Below are positions 45,101 through 53,176 of a stretch of 64,000 nt of DNA, piece after piece. Numbering within the stretch: the stretch's first letter is position 1; each line of letters starts with the position of its first letter. The DNA is from Heliocidaris tuberculata (taxonomy: Eukaryota; Echinodermata; Echinoidea; Camarodonta; Echinometridae): contig CM046845.1 in NCBI GenBank assembly GCA_025618425.1, positions 11,064,057 through 11,128,056 of the forward strand, read 5' to 3'. The notes beneath the pieces were generated by a model. The model was not told the origin of the DNA. It did no database searches and saw only the letters and a program-made list of their open reading frames with translations. The translations under genes and the position numbers were made by a program.

Positions 45101-48100
45101 TTGTGTAGCAGTGCAGAATGTGTATTCACATGCTGTGTCCTTTCCGACCTACAAGTGGGATGCAAGGGAGTGCAGCAAGAAAATTCCCATTTCGAACACT
45201 CACACATCATGCGAGGTTATTAGAGATAACCTCGCACTCCATACCTTCATACTAGGCCTACTTCATACCACAGAGAATTGCCTTCCATAGAGAGTGTCTA
45301 ATATCTAGCACATGTGAGTTATGAAGGAGCAAGATCGCTGATCCAAAACAGCCTGAAAAAGTGAAAATAACACTTGATCAAGGTGATAAAGATCCTACAT
45401 GTAGGCTATTGAAGAATTTGGCATGAAATCAGCTTTTCTAGCATCCTAAAATGTAGAAGGAAGTATTTTCTCAAAATTTTGCCAATCATATTGGTGTTTT
45501 CACCTCTTCAACTTACAGGTTGTGACCTCTAAGTTGACACAGTTGACACAGCCCCACATATCATCATGATCATAGTATACAAATAACGCACGGCCCAGCG
45601 TGCGTCAGTGTAAATGCAGTGCACGCGAGGTTTCTTTAGATTGGTGCCACTTCTGTGATACATGAAAATCAAAACAAACAAAAGTATAGATCTAAGTGAG
45701 TGGCGGCCTAGGCCTGTGCCGATATGGTTTTTTTGACCATCTCAAGCATATCGGCCGATACCGATACCGATAACCGATATATAAAGAAAATAAAAGAAAA
45801 TAAAAGAAAACATGTCAAATCTGCATTTTCTTTCAATACGAGGAGGTATACACGTTTTCATATTATTTATCATCAAAATGTGTACTTTCCGACGGCCTAT
45901 TTTCAGATCGGCATGCGCGATATGAAACAAAACATTCCTTGTGTCTTTTCACCGTAACGACGATGCTTATCATCCTCTGACACTCATAAAATAATTTATC
46001 AGGGCAATAGGGCATGCTTTTTTTTTAACTTGATAATTCTTCTCTTTAATCATAAAAATAATGTTTGAAAATCACTGTTCATGAGGACGGAAAACACTGC
46101 GATGTGCCTTTGATAAAGTAGTCTCACAACTCCTCACGATGACGCATACCATTCTTCAACAACGCTGATAAAATATCTTTACCATATGCATGATTTATTT
46201 TCACTCGGTGATTCTGTTATATAATCAGGTCTCCCGCTAAAGATATTCATTGAAATAATGACGGAAAACTTTCAACTATGTGCTTTATAAAGGAAAAATA
46301 GTCCCTTTTTTTATTATCATGATGGATATCATAATTTTCTTTTTGTAACGAGGCTAATAAAAAATGTATCGGACAAAGTCAATTTGACTGGATAATTCTG
46401 CTCTTTCATGAGTTTCATGTAGTCATTCAGTAAAGATATTCGTTGAAATCACAAATCAGATTTTTTTAAAGACAAGTAGACGAAGCCATCACACACTGCT
46501 TCAGAAAGGGTAAAACAAACTTCTGATTTCTAAATGACGTCGTCTCGATCTTCTTATGTAATAATGATCCTCATTTGCTGTGGGTATTTTGGCAATAACT
46601 GACTTTACAAAAGTTTTATTTCATAATTAGACTACGGCAGATTTTTTTATTTCAGATGATGCCTATTTTTATTCCAAAATATATTTCATTCATACGGGAT
46701 TCCTTCTTACTCGACGTGGTACGATTTATGTCATTCTAGCCAAGAAGGAACAATGCTGCCTTTGCGTAACACCAAGCAGCCAATCACATCACGAACACGA
46801 GACATCGCCCCCTCTAACCCCCTTTACACGGCACTTGACTTCATTGATATTCAGTTGCTATGCGAAGTTAAACCAAAATTGCCGATATTGGACCAATCAT
46901 AGCACTGTAAATTTCCCCGCGATTGACAAGCACATGCACAGAGCGTACCATAGGTTTCGCGCCAATAGTATACTCATTCAGTTGTGACGCTACGCTAGGC
47001 CGAACTTGCCGATATTGAACCAATCACAGCGCTGTTGTTTTGGGGATTTCCCACACTTGAACCTTCCGCACATGCGCAGAACTTTCAATAATGGCTGTGC
47101 CTTGAGTTTGCTTGATCAACCCGAGTTAGTTGTCAGCACTGTGGGCGATATGGGAACCGTTCCGAATGTAGCCTACCCTGGAATATTGTGGGCGTCTGGG
47201 CGATAACTGACCCAGCACACCGCGTTGTGCAATCACAACGGAAAGTTACTGGAACCATATTTCATTTCTTAGCTTTAGACTACCCCTCTCCTTCGATCAA
47301 AATGAGAGATTTATTACCTGTTGTCAGATAATGATGACCGAATAGGTCATTTTTGGTTGTCAAACTGGGGGAATAAAAGACACATTCGGATTGATAGTAA
47401 GTACGGCTCTGACAATGACTTCTGCCATGGACATTGACAATGTGTATAATGGGAGATGCGATGGGTATGATGAAACATGAAGGTGACTGTGTGTGTGTAG
47501 TACGAGCTCGATTATGTTGTTCATTTTCAGTGATGAATGACATAAAATGTGAATAAAAAGGACCGGAAGAAATACGGTAGTGACGATCAGACACAAGAAA
47601 TTCCATCTCATTCAGAGTGGAATTTATTTCTTATTTTATTTCGCGTTTCATATCGGTATCGGTTGTTATTAAAAGGCAATATCGGCCGATGTCGATAAAG
47701 CAAAATAAAGCAGATATCGGCGGTCTCCGATAGCCGATAGCTATATCGGCTCAGGTCATCATCTAACGTTAGAGTCTACGAAAGTTCTGTTCTAGAAAAT
47801 GAAAAGATAATACCTCTTCTAAGGCTCTACGCACGTCACTGCCACTGGAGCGTGCAATATCACTTTTCATAGCGCACCTTTTGCATTCCCGTGCACTGCA
47901 TGAAAAAAGTTGCATGTTATGTCACACGTTTTGACCAATCACGATGCTTAAAATAATAGAGCTATTTTATAATGATGGTTCCATGTCATGTCATGAGCAC
48001 TCATAGGCCCTTGCCTATGTGGGACTGTGTCCTACATTCACTGTTGCAGCAGTCAAAAACAGACGAAAAAATTGCTCTAAGCAAGATTTAATTTCTTAAA

Positions 48101-49864
48101 TTTGCTAGATTACCTGATTCAGGGCACTCACAGGACCATCACTATATGGGGCTGTGTCAATTTTGGCCTGTCACGACCTCTAAGTTGAAGAGGTAAAAAC
48201 ACCAATATAATCAGCAAAAATTTTGAGAAAATACTTCCTTCTACATTTTAGAATGACAGAATATCTAATTTCATGCCAGATCCTTCGATAGGATCTTTAT
48301 CATCTTGATCAAGTGAAATTTTCAGGCTATTTTTGGTCAGTGAAGCTTGCTCCTCTCCTGCACACATATGGGCAAGATATCACACACTTGCCTATGGGAG
48401 GCAATTGCTCACGGTATGAAGGTACAGAGTGCGAGGTTATCTCCAATAACCTCGCATAAGTGTGAGTACTGGAGCCTTCAACTCTTACTGTGCCACAAAT
48501 TTGGGGATTCAGAATTGAAAGTGAAATTTTAAATAATTATTTTCCTCTCATGTATGAATGATCTAGACTGGAAAAAGGCCCGCTGATACACACAAAAGCT
48601 ATTGAAGCCTATTCACCCGTAAAAGCTAGTCTGGAGTACAAGGTTATCTTCAGATAAGCTTGTACATGTATAAGTGTGTCATGAGTGTGTTTCGAATAGT
48701 GAAACTTTGCATTTTCAAATATTAAAGTGGTTTGGTAACTTTGTAGAGGCTTGATAAAATATGAGCTGCCTGGTCTTACATGCTATCAGTGTATGTAATA
48801 TTGTGTAAAAATGAAGCCCAGGAAAAAAAAAAAAGCACTTCAATATCATCATGTGCTTCACAAAAGTAAACATATGCAAGTGACCACTCACGGGACCATC
48901 ACTATATGGGGCTGTGTCAATTTTGGCCTGTCACAACCTCTAAGTTGAAGAGGTAAAAACACCAATATAATCGGCAAAATTTCAAGAAAATACTTCCTTC
49001 TACATTTCAAAATGATAGAATATCTAATTTCATGCCAGATCCATCGATAGGATCTTTATCATCTTGATCAAGTGAAATTTTCAGGCTGTTTTGGGGTCGG
49101 TGATCTTGCTCCTCTCCTGCACACACATGGGCAAGATATCACACACTTGCCTATGGGAGGCAATTGCTCACAGTATGAAGGTACAGGGTGCGAGGTTATC
49201 TCCAATAGCCTCGCATAAGCATGATAAGTGTGAGTGGCAAGTGACTGGAAATATTAGACTAAAGCGTATGGCCAAACGCTTTCGTAAATGGGAGTATTCA
49301 GTCATAGATATCTTGATAATAGCATTATATATTTGAAAACCTTTCCATGCCTGACTATTTTTATCCTTCTGAACATCATTGTACAAGACAGATATCAAAA
49401 TTCAACAATTTATTAAATCAAGCCTCCACAAAAGTTACCGAATCCTTTAATAAAAACTTTCTCTGTCTGATTTCTCTCAAAATTTCTCCATCCCTTTTCT
49501 CTTGTTTCTCTGCTTTCACACATATGAATTTTATAAGGGTACCGGTATTTTGCCTTTGAATAACGCAATTCGTCTATCGACCTCGGGAGTCGTTAACCCG
49601 ATCCCCACCAAGAGCGGAACGCCATTCGCATATAACACATATAAAACCCAAACGACTCTCACAGCCATTTACGATTTAACATCAAACAAAGTGTCAAACC
49701 GAACGAAAGGATCTGACGTTAGAACCTGTATTGTCATAAACATATTATATTTCGAGTATTACCTTCCAAGAATTCTGCAAATGTTTCACTCCAACTTCAT
49801 ACCTAGGAACCTGACTTCGTCCAAAAAGGACAAAATATTTTCGTAATCCCAATCTACCAGCCAT
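28581..49864 (-). CDS. RMDN1: RMDN1, regulator of microtubule dynamics 1 (complete, 9 coding exons)
   Basis: RMDN (FAM82) proteins carry TPR-like helical repeats; RMDN1 is a small microtubule- and mitochondria-associated member. Exons in transcription order: 49763-49864, 42500-42617, 34312-34598, 33772-33861, 32643-32698, 31498-31585, 31064-31094, 30169-30302 and 28581-28628. They total 954 nt and encode 317 aa, against 314 in human RMDN1, and every junction is GT/AG and in frame. Residues 1-34 are basic and look like a mitochondrial presequence; 45-70 form a hydrophobic/aromatic stretch; the family core follows: DELLWRLARAYRCVAQLS, WYAICLSEVGDYEG, ALNAKDATSIHLLG, FADMPWYQKKIA, VFATPPSATYQEAL and NFYSKNLLMLGKTYQ. 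Exons 1 and 2 were assigned by splice sites, phase and presequence character, so they are slightly less certain than exons 3-9. The gene converges on ORC6 and its introns are packed with MITEs. Confidence 0.92.
28672..29165 (-). mobile_element. tRNA-derived SINE, split by a MITE
   Basis: On the minus strand the head (29165 to about 29090) shows a tRNA-like A box (GTGGCATAGAGGATAC) and B box (GTTCGAGTCCC), the internal RNA polymerase III promoter. The body continues through AGGGCAGGCTGGGC and, after an inserted MITE at 28755-28944, ends in a TTATTATCATTAT tail near 28672. It lies in RMDN1 intron 8. Confidence 0.7.
28755..28944. mobile_element. MITE with CAGTCAAACCTG...CAGGTTTCACTG ends, nested in the SINE
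   Basis: Inverted ends CAGTCAAACCTG and CAGGTTTCACTG lie between TA dinucleotides (28753-28754, 28945-28946). Inside, AAAGACCACC is repeated three times. Confidence 0.75.
29656..30032. mobile_element. MITE with TGGAACCTTGTTATA ends
   Basis: The left end TGGAACCTTGTTATA and right end TATAACAAGGTTCCA are inverse. A nested long palindrome is built from GGTGATTTCAAGTTCGGTGT and its complement with CACCAACACCAACACC. It lies in RMDN1 intron 8. Confidence 0.75.
30169..30302 (-). CDS. RMDN1: RMDN1 exon 8
   Basis: Completes Val258 and encodes SPNFYSKNLLMLGKTYQKTG, DTKSALLYLTKARDFPAKTE and EDSQ. It matches the last TPR-like hairpin of the family (NFYSKNLLLLGKTYLKL...AKDYPAHTEEDKQ). Acceptor TTTTCCAG, donor GTTGGT. 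Confidence 0.97.
30303..31063. other. RMDN1 intron 7
   Basis: No recognised element. AT-rich, with homopolymer A and T runs near 30597-30604 and 30973-30986. Confidence 0.6.
31064..31094 (-). CDS. RMDN1: RMDN1 exon 7 (31-nt microexon)
   Basis: Ten codons plus one base: ALDKFLAAEE, matching the ALGYFHRAEQ position in human RMDN1. Acceptor TTTTTAG, donor GTGAGA. The short exon is supported by phase on both sides. Confidence 0.9.
31498..31585 (-). CDS. RMDN1: RMDN1 exon 6
   Basis: Completes Trp218 and encodes CFTFADMPWYQKKIAAVV then FATPPSATYQE (29 codons). The family signature CYTFAEMPWYQ/FATPPS is clear. Acceptor ATTTCAG, donor GTATTT. Confidence 0.96.
31836..32092. mobile_element. MITE with AGGGGCCGTATTCTGAAAAC ends
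   Basis: Perfect terminal inverted repeats of at least 20 bp, about 257 bp in total; the arms continue imperfectly (TTAACA, TTGTCATAAC). It lies in RMDN1 intron 5. Confidence 0.85.
32643..32698 (-). CDS. RMDN1: RMDN1 exon 5
   Basis: 18 codons plus two bases of Trp218: QAVALNAKDATSIHLLGL. It corresponds to human KAIELNPKDATSIHLMGIW. Acceptor ATAACAG, donor GTGAGT. Confidence 0.93.
33034..33412 (+). repeat. Dispersed repeat R2, copy 3
   Basis: Collinear with 16521-16883 and 26405-26790 (GAGTTCTGGTCATGCACTTT start; ACATGCAATGCACACAGAAA). It lies in RMDN1 intron 4. Confidence 0.7.
33772..33861 (-). CDS. RMDN1: RMDN1 exon 4
   Basis: 30 codons, phase 0 at both ends: WYAICLSEVGDYEGTKQKIS then NAFVIKEHFE. 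It closely matches human WYAICLSDVGDYEG...IIKEHFE. Acceptor CCAACAG, donor GTAAGG. Confidence 0.97.
34230..34311 (-). repeat. ATC/ATT microsatellite abutting the RMDN1 exon 3 donor
   Basis: CATCATCATAATCAGCATCA-type units run up to and include the donor GTGATG of exon 3 (34311). Length variation here would directly adjoin the splice site. Confidence 0.75.
34312..34598 (-). CDS. RMDN1: RMDN1 exon 3 (start of TPR-like domain)
   Basis: Completes Glu74 and encodes residues 75-169: an Ala/Pro/Glu-rich lead (PEPAAEPAAVSPD), then EEADRLYDANKSTELYDHLV, DELLWRLARAYRCVAQLS and FAQRAMKANDKNYASHK. The acceptor is CTCTTCAG and the donor is GTGATG, which lies inside an (ATC)n microsatellite. An in-frame ATG sixteen bases above the acceptor is intronic and should not be taken as the start. 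Confidence 0.95.
34719..34930. repeat. Short-period degenerate repeat (TTGTCCAGGGG-like)
   Basis: Units similar to TTGTCCAGGGG/TTGTCCTAGGGG recur about ten times with irregular spacing. It lies in RMDN1 intron 2; non-coding. Confidence 0.55.
35430..35913. mobile_element. TTAA-flanked MITE, family 4, copy 2
   Basis: TTAA at 35426-35429 and 35914-35917; ends AGGGATTGATGAACTTTG and CAAAGTTAATCAATCCCT. Internally nearly identical to 19497-19976, which suggests recent activity of the family. It lies in RMDN1 intron 2. Confidence 0.9.
36101..36148. repeat. (TA)n microsatellite
   Basis: About 24 uninterrupted TA units in RMDN1 intron 2. Confidence 0.95.
36285..36320. repeat. Perfect palindrome with GTCGAC motifs
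   Basis: CTTCTGTCGACGATCGTCGA followed by CAGAAG is a 26-bp perfect palindrome, preceded by a further TTGTCGACCACTGTCAC. It is intronic, and its function is not known. Confidence 0.7.
37064..37341. mobile_element. TTAA-flanked MITE, family 5, copy 2
   Basis: TTAA at 37060-37063 and 37342-37345; ends AGTGTACAATCACCAA and TAGGTGTTTGTACACT. It lies in RMDN1 intron 2. Confidence 0.82.
38184..38307. repeat. ATATGGCCAAATATCT minisatellite
   Basis: Units built of CAGTCTGTTAACYGATATGG and CCAAATAT. CCAAATATGG sequences fit the CArG-box consensus, but this is probably a by-product of the repeat. Confidence 0.65.
38625..38672 (-). mobile_element. Possible Helitron 3' terminus
   Basis: Read on the minus strand: hairpin ACCCGTGGAA...TTCCACGGGT, then ACTGTTG and CTAG followed by T. 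A short GC-rich hairpin just before CTRR, followed by T of an A/T target, is the Helitron 3' signature. No 5' TC end or helicase was identified. Confidence 0.4.
39330..39680. repeat. C-rich duplicated block after GTGGCGGATCCAGGG
   Basis: CAGTGGCGGATCCAGGGGGG opens the block. Two tandem copies of about 120 bp follow, each with a long C run, CAATGAGSGACTTTTG and GGAGGGCTGGCGAA. The opening motif recurs at 51208-51235. C/G runs make spurious poly-Gly open frames. Confidence 0.65.
39954..40508. mobile_element. GCGTA-rich inverted-repeat element, copy 1
   Basis: Ends CTTTCACACCGGGCCTGCG and CGCAGGCCCGGTGTGAAAG are inverse, flanked by TTAA on the left and TTAT on the right. The interior consists almost entirely of variants of GCGTA/TACGC (GGTTGCGTA, CTACGCAAC), left half mostly GCGTA and right half mostly TACGC, so the whole element folds back. 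Confidence 0.8.
40509..40977. mobile_element. GCGTA-rich element, partial second copy
   Basis: Lacks the left terminus; begins at TTACGCGCAGGATCGGCG, which matches the first copy about 55 bp from its left end, and finishes with CAAGCCCGGTGTGAAAGCCCC. It is tandem with copy 1. Confidence 0.75.
41150..41660. repeat. Tandem duplication containing RMDN1 exon-like units
   Basis: Two units of about 255 bp (41150-41400 and 41400-41655) share a GC-rich exon-like block (TGTCACGGCAGCGC versus CATCACGGCGGCGC on the minus strand) and an AT-rich flank with GACAAA...AGTCCATA. A third exon-like end (KVDFG) follows at 41678. The rightmost units keep intact donors; the leftmost is decayed. Confidence 0.65.
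41413..41555 (-). CDS. Candidate alternative exon B of RMDN1 (duplicate of A-type unit)
   Basis: An acceptor-like TTTTTAG above 41555 and a donor GTGAGT at 41412 bound 143 nt. An ATG at 41482 gives MNSGGGDNGETQGYFEIS then KVAFG, ending in phase 1 like exon A and matching its KVDFG end. Inserted after exon A it would shift frame and meet a TGA in its first third, so it could act as a poison exon, a 5' UTR exon with its own start, or an alternative first exon. A more decayed copy of the unit lies at about 41150-41310. Confidence 0.33.
41678..41732 (-). CDS. Candidate alternative first exon A of RMDN1
   Basis: An ATG at 41732 opens MGRLRFPELTNHSKVDFG plus one base, followed by a strong donor (GTGAGT at 41677). 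It ends in phase 1, exactly what exon 3 at 34598 needs, giving ...KVDFG-E-PEPAAE. No acceptor precedes it, so it would be a first exon. The isoform would lack the presequence and hydrophobic stretch. The CG-rich GCGACGCGACG in front of it resembles the sequence in front of RMDN1 exon 1. No transcript evidence is available. Confidence 0.4.
41990..42330. other. GC-rich island of unknown nature in RMDN1 intron 2
   Basis: About 65 % GC, many CpG (CGTCGACGGCGACGACGGGG, GACACCGCCGTCGTGCGAGG), in an otherwise AT-rich intron. The 133-codon open frame on the minus strand is Arg/Ser/Pro-rich and not recognised. It may be the end of a GC-rich transposon or a CpG island. Confidence 0.4.
42500..42617 (-). 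CDS. RMDN1: RMDN1 exon 2
   Basis: 39 codons plus one base: VSRLWQVCATHSTKLRLGSF then FTTSLAVSRGFTLWSSKPK, and the G that completes Glu74 with exon 3. The acceptor is GTAACCAG after a T-rich tract and the donor is GTATGAGG at 42499-42492. The hydrophobic/aromatic stretch occupies the place of the weak membrane segment in human RMDN1. Two other frames are also open here, so the frame call rests on phase agreement with exons 1 and 3. Confidence 0.75.
43140..43620. repeat. Degenerate tandem repeat with GCGCGC cores
   Basis: At least three units carry TATAGACCATT-like and GCATTTT-like motifs followed by GTTTGCGCGCAWGCG (near 43168, 43300 and 43500). CpG alternation (CGTACGTACGCGTACGCGCG at about 43337-43356) can adopt Z-DNA. 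It lies in RMDN1 intron 1. Weak inverse ends AGGTGGGCTGT/ACAGCCCACCT at 43042 and 43928 may bound an element. Confidence 0.5.
44244..44785. mobile_element. Palindromic TTAA-flanked MITE, family 3
   Basis: TTAA at 44240-44243 precedes AGTGAAAGTCCACCCTG; the right end GGGTGGACTTTCCCT is followed by TTAT. The halves are complementary (GAGCTCGCAAGATACGTCAT on the right against the left GTGATGTACAGTATCTTGCG block). It lies in RMDN1 intron 1. Confidence 0.83.
45100..45570 (-). repeat. Inverted copy of the 48-49 kb repeat, with conserved hairpin
   Basis: Inverse of 48125-48470 (AAAGATCCTACATG, GAAGGAAGTATTTTCTCAAA, TTGGTGTTTTCACCTCTTCA). It holds the hairpin GCGAGGTTAT-TAGAG-ATAACCTCGC at 45211-45235. 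Confidence 0.7.
45711..47757. mobile_element. 2-kb element with CGATATCGGC-rich ends
   Basis: The left end (CCTGTGCCGATATGG...CATATCGGCCGATACCGATA) and right end, inverted (CCTGAGCCGATATAGC...ACATCGGCCGATATTG), are similar inverted arms. The interior has no transposase frame, so it is non-autonomous or a remnant. Two internal blocks (GCCGATATTGGACCAATCAT and GCCGATATTGAACCAATCAC) repeat with CCAAT boxes. It lies in RMDN1 intron 1 between inverted copies of another repeat. Confidence 0.65.
48125..49230 (+). repeat. Two direct copies (760-bp spacing) of a 345-bp repeat
   Basis: 48125-48470 and 48885-49230 are nearly identical (CCATCACTATATGGGGCTGT, TTGATCAAGTGAAATTTTCA, CACACTTGCCTATGGGAGGC). 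Each has the GCGAGGTTATCTCCAATARC hairpin. The intervening DNA (48480-48670) belongs to the repeat also seen at 11560-12180. Confidence 0.78.
49410..49558. mobile_element. Diverged half of a TTAA-family palindromic MITE
   Basis: TTTCTCTCAAAATTTCTCCA, TTTCTCTGCTTTCACACATA and TTATAAGGGTACCGG resemble the right half of family 1 elements. It lies about 200 bp from RMDN1 exon 1. Confidence 0.4.
49763..49864 (-). CDS. RMDN1: RMDN1 exon 1 (mitochondrial presequence)
   Basis: ATG at 49864 opens 34 codons: MAGRLGLRKYFVLFGRSQVP then RYEVGVKHLQNSWK. Arg/Lys are spaced among hydrophobics and acidic residues are scarce, as in a mitochondrial targeting sequence. The donor GTAATA is at 49762-49757. It ends in phase 0, as exon 2 requires. 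Together with exon 2 it brings the protein to 317 aa, the family length. Confidence 0.78.
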
Positions 49865-49964
49865 GACACAATGTTGGATAGCACTGCACTATAACTTGCA
49901 CCGTGTGATGCATGTTGTTGTCGCGTCGCGTCGCGATCGCGTCGCTATTTGTCTGTATGTGAGA

Positions 49965-49998
<34 letters not shown>

Positions 49999-50040
49999 GG
50001 GGTGGGGGGGGGTGGGGGGTGACCGACCCCCTCCCACTCA
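49865..50040 (-). promoter_or_regulatory. RMDN1 upstream region with CpG block and long G-run
   Basis: Immediately upstream of the RMDN1 start codon lie a run of TCGCG units at 49921-49945 and then an uninterrupted 30-base G tract at 49968-49997, followed by further G runs to about 50020 (plus strand, the RMDN1 template strand). The CpG block suggests a TATA-less promoter. The G runs can form quadruplex structures. Transcription start sites are not visible. Confidence 0.4.
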
Positions 50041-50490
50041 AAATTTATTGCTGACGCACAAATTTGTAAATCTGAGAAATATATGGAACCTTGCATTTGC
50101 AGAGACTTTTGAGGCGTACCCATGTATATACTGTATCTGTTCAGCTTACTTCCAAGTTCCAGTCCATATTATTAGGCCTATAGGCCATACTATCATGACT
50201 ATAGGCCTATTGCATAAAAAAGGGGGAAGGAACATGCCGAGAAAAATAAAGGGAGAGGGGGGAAAGGACGACAAAAGAATAAACTCCTCCCCCCCCCCAA
50301 ATCGTGGCCCTTTTTCACCTGTCATTCAATTAGTAACCTCATACCCAGTATGCCACTGGAATATTATTATTATTATTATTATTTTTCAATCTTTGCAAAA
50401 TTTTCAAAAGCGCTTGCTTATTATCTCGATCACTGCATGATTCACTTGCGATTCAACACATTGAGTGCACATTCTCCACTTTTCTGGGAA

Positions 50491-50528
<38 letters not shown>

Positions 50529-50601
50529 CATTTATTATATAATATTGTTTACAAAACTTGTATCTGAAACCAATATATGTAACCAAAGTTTTGTATCTTT
50601 G

Positions 50602-50644
<43 letters not shown>

Positions 50645-50770
50645 AGAAATGTCATGCTTTTATCCAACTTCTTTATTTCCTCACGAATTTTCGACGGTAT
50701 TCACACCGTCTTTATCAAGTGAATGACAAACTTTCGAAATTGTATCCATAGCGTTTCCAAAACAATGCGC

Positions 50771-50829
<59 letters not shown>

Positions 50830-50982
50830 GTGATGATGTTGAGTCTACTTTTACCATTCGCTTTGGTTTGGGTGATATAGAACATAGTGGGATGAATTCA
50901 AACCAAAGATGACGCAGGCCACTCAGGAAATTTAAGCTTTCGTCTTTCGACTTCTTTATTCTGAATTCCTTGAATTCCTCTG

Positions 50983-51022
<40 letters not shown>

Positions 51023-53176
51023 CAGAGAGTCATTTAATACTAATTACAATTTTCTGTTCATTAAAGAGGCCCGCAGAAATTACAGACAGTGGACTTTGCA
51101 CCCTTCAGCTACTGCATGAAGCAAAACCTAGGATTTTCTTACAGCCTGAGCCATATTATATTATTTGCACTGAATTTCAATAGTAGCCTACGTACTGAAA
51201 GTCTACAGTGGCGGATCCAGGGCAGGGGCACTTGCCCCCTCCGGAAAAATTCAGTTTGGCATATATAGAATATTAAGTGCAGAAAGGAAATAGGCGCATG
51301 TGCTCCATGCACTTATAATTTTGACACAATTTCAGACCAAAAAAAGGCACCTTAGAAATGTGCAAACTGTTTTTCGTCCGGGGAAACTTATTTTTTTAGG
51401 TTGATTATATTTGGGCTATACAGTTTGTCGCCAAGTCAATATTGTCACTATATAGGCCTAATGATAAAAAACAATATCCCTTGATTATATTCTATTATTA
51501 TATCTTAGTATGTCCCGGTAAGTTCTATATCTTGTCCTATACTCAGAAAGCTAGGCCTGTACCCTGCATCCATGAGTGTCAGCAGAAAGGAGTGCGTCCC
51601 CCGGGGGAGGGGAGACATGATTTCGGTCATCTACCATTTTCCCCTATCTACCTGTTTCCTCTTTTTTCTCTCCGTTCTTTTCTTTTCGCAGACGTTTCGG
51701 CCTCCCTGGATCTTTCCCAGCACCGCCACTGATATAGGACTTCGTCATCATATATACCGCGCACTGATTGAGTTCAGTTGAGGGGGAAAACCCTCTCTTA
51801 ATTGACCTTCTTAATTCGTCACTACCGTGCATGTGATCCGCAGGTACCGAGGATTTTTTTTTTTTTTAGAACTCTTTCATTGTAAAAACGAAACGCCATT
51901 CAATCCCTGATGCAGACGGACTGCACACAGAGCGTCCTTTGCATTCAGCCTGTGCTCCGGCGTGCAACTATTGTGCCTTTTCAGCATACATATAGGCCTA
52001 CGTATCTATCATAATTCCATTGTCTTGTGAAAAGTTGGAGCACCGCGATCATATCTGAGTTCTGTATTCGCAGTGATCAATCGTTATACATGTACTATGC
52101 TGATATTTCCAAGGAATAGAGTTGTGACGCCACCAACACGCTACGCCCCTCATCTACCATGATTACTGTACACCGGCAGGTTGCATTGGATCAAACTCGA
52201 TTCCAGGAACGCTCAAAGCTCATATTAGTAATTTACTGTTGTTTTGCAGAGCTACAGGTTTAAAGCGTTTAGTGTGCAAATGTGTTGCTATTATCAACCT
52301 GGAATATAATGAGCTGGAATGCTTTACTCAGTATGCATGTCACTTATTAACACGGATTCATATTGTCACACGGGAGAGCTAGAGATCAATGATATTGCGC
52401 AATATTTCTATACCCTGTTTTAAATATCTATAATAAATATCTATTATAGGCCTTGCAAAGAAAAAGCAAGGTCCCTTGTGATTGGATGAAAGTGACGAGG
52501 CAGGTGCCACTTTAAACGTCGACGAGAATTGCTACATTATGCAGCATCGTACGTTTTCATCCATCTAATTTCATAGTGATGTAATTTTACTTGGTGATCA
52601 TAATCCTCTCCTTCTTTTGTTCTTTTGATACACACACTGGACCGAAGATTTTGTAGCGTATACGTGAACATTTTATCTGAACGAAGAGCACTAGAATTTT
52701 CAAAGTCTTTCAGTAATGATAATCATTGTTACTTTGAAGTGTAATATTAAAGATTCTAAAGCCCCTTTCTCTCCAGAAATTTATTGCATTCAAGAAGGAA
52801 CATGATCATTGCTATTTTAACGATTCACTTGCCCATCCGAAATTATCATCTTATATGATTATTTTTCTACCATCTTGTTTTACCGGTAGGTCATCTCGAT
52901 CACTTCAATGATCTCTTATATTTTGGATGAAGACGTCCCATTACTGACCACACACCAAACTTAAGCTTAACTGCAAAATAATGAAGAACAATCGACATCG
53001 TATTGATTTCGTGATTTCGTGACAAGTCTGTATAAGACAATCATCTTAAAACACGAAAAGTCCATGCTAGGTTTCCATATATAAAATATATATATGTTTA
53101 ACAACTTTTTACGCGAAACTAACCAGAAATATCGGTTCCTTTGCCCATTTTATAAGTACGTAGTACTTTTTACACC
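50040..53176. other. Intergenic DNA between RMDN1 and the UGT exon
   Basis: No coding signal. It carries (TA)n arrays at 50491-50523, 50606-50637, 50775-50827 and 50984-51020, a SINE-like fragment near 50340-50500, a GTGGCGGATCCAGGG motif at 51208, and C/T-rich DNA. A TATAAG at 53151 lies only 26 bp before the UGT start codon, so it is probably not the TATA box of that start unless the leader is minimal. Confidence 0.6.
50491..51020. repeat. Cluster of four (TA)n microsatellites
   Basis: Arrays of about 33, 32, 53 and 37 bp separated by 80-160 bp of unique-looking DNA. Two spacers contain TTCTTTAT-type motifs next to TTTCGAC, hinting at a repeated unit. Confidence 0.85.

Noticed and set aside
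49949..50440. 163-codon frame with poly-Gly
   Set aside because: It is produced by the long G homopolymer upstream of RMDN1.
53151..53156. TATAAG as TATA box of the UGT gene
   Set aside because: It lies 26 bp before the start codon, leaving essentially no 5' UTR.
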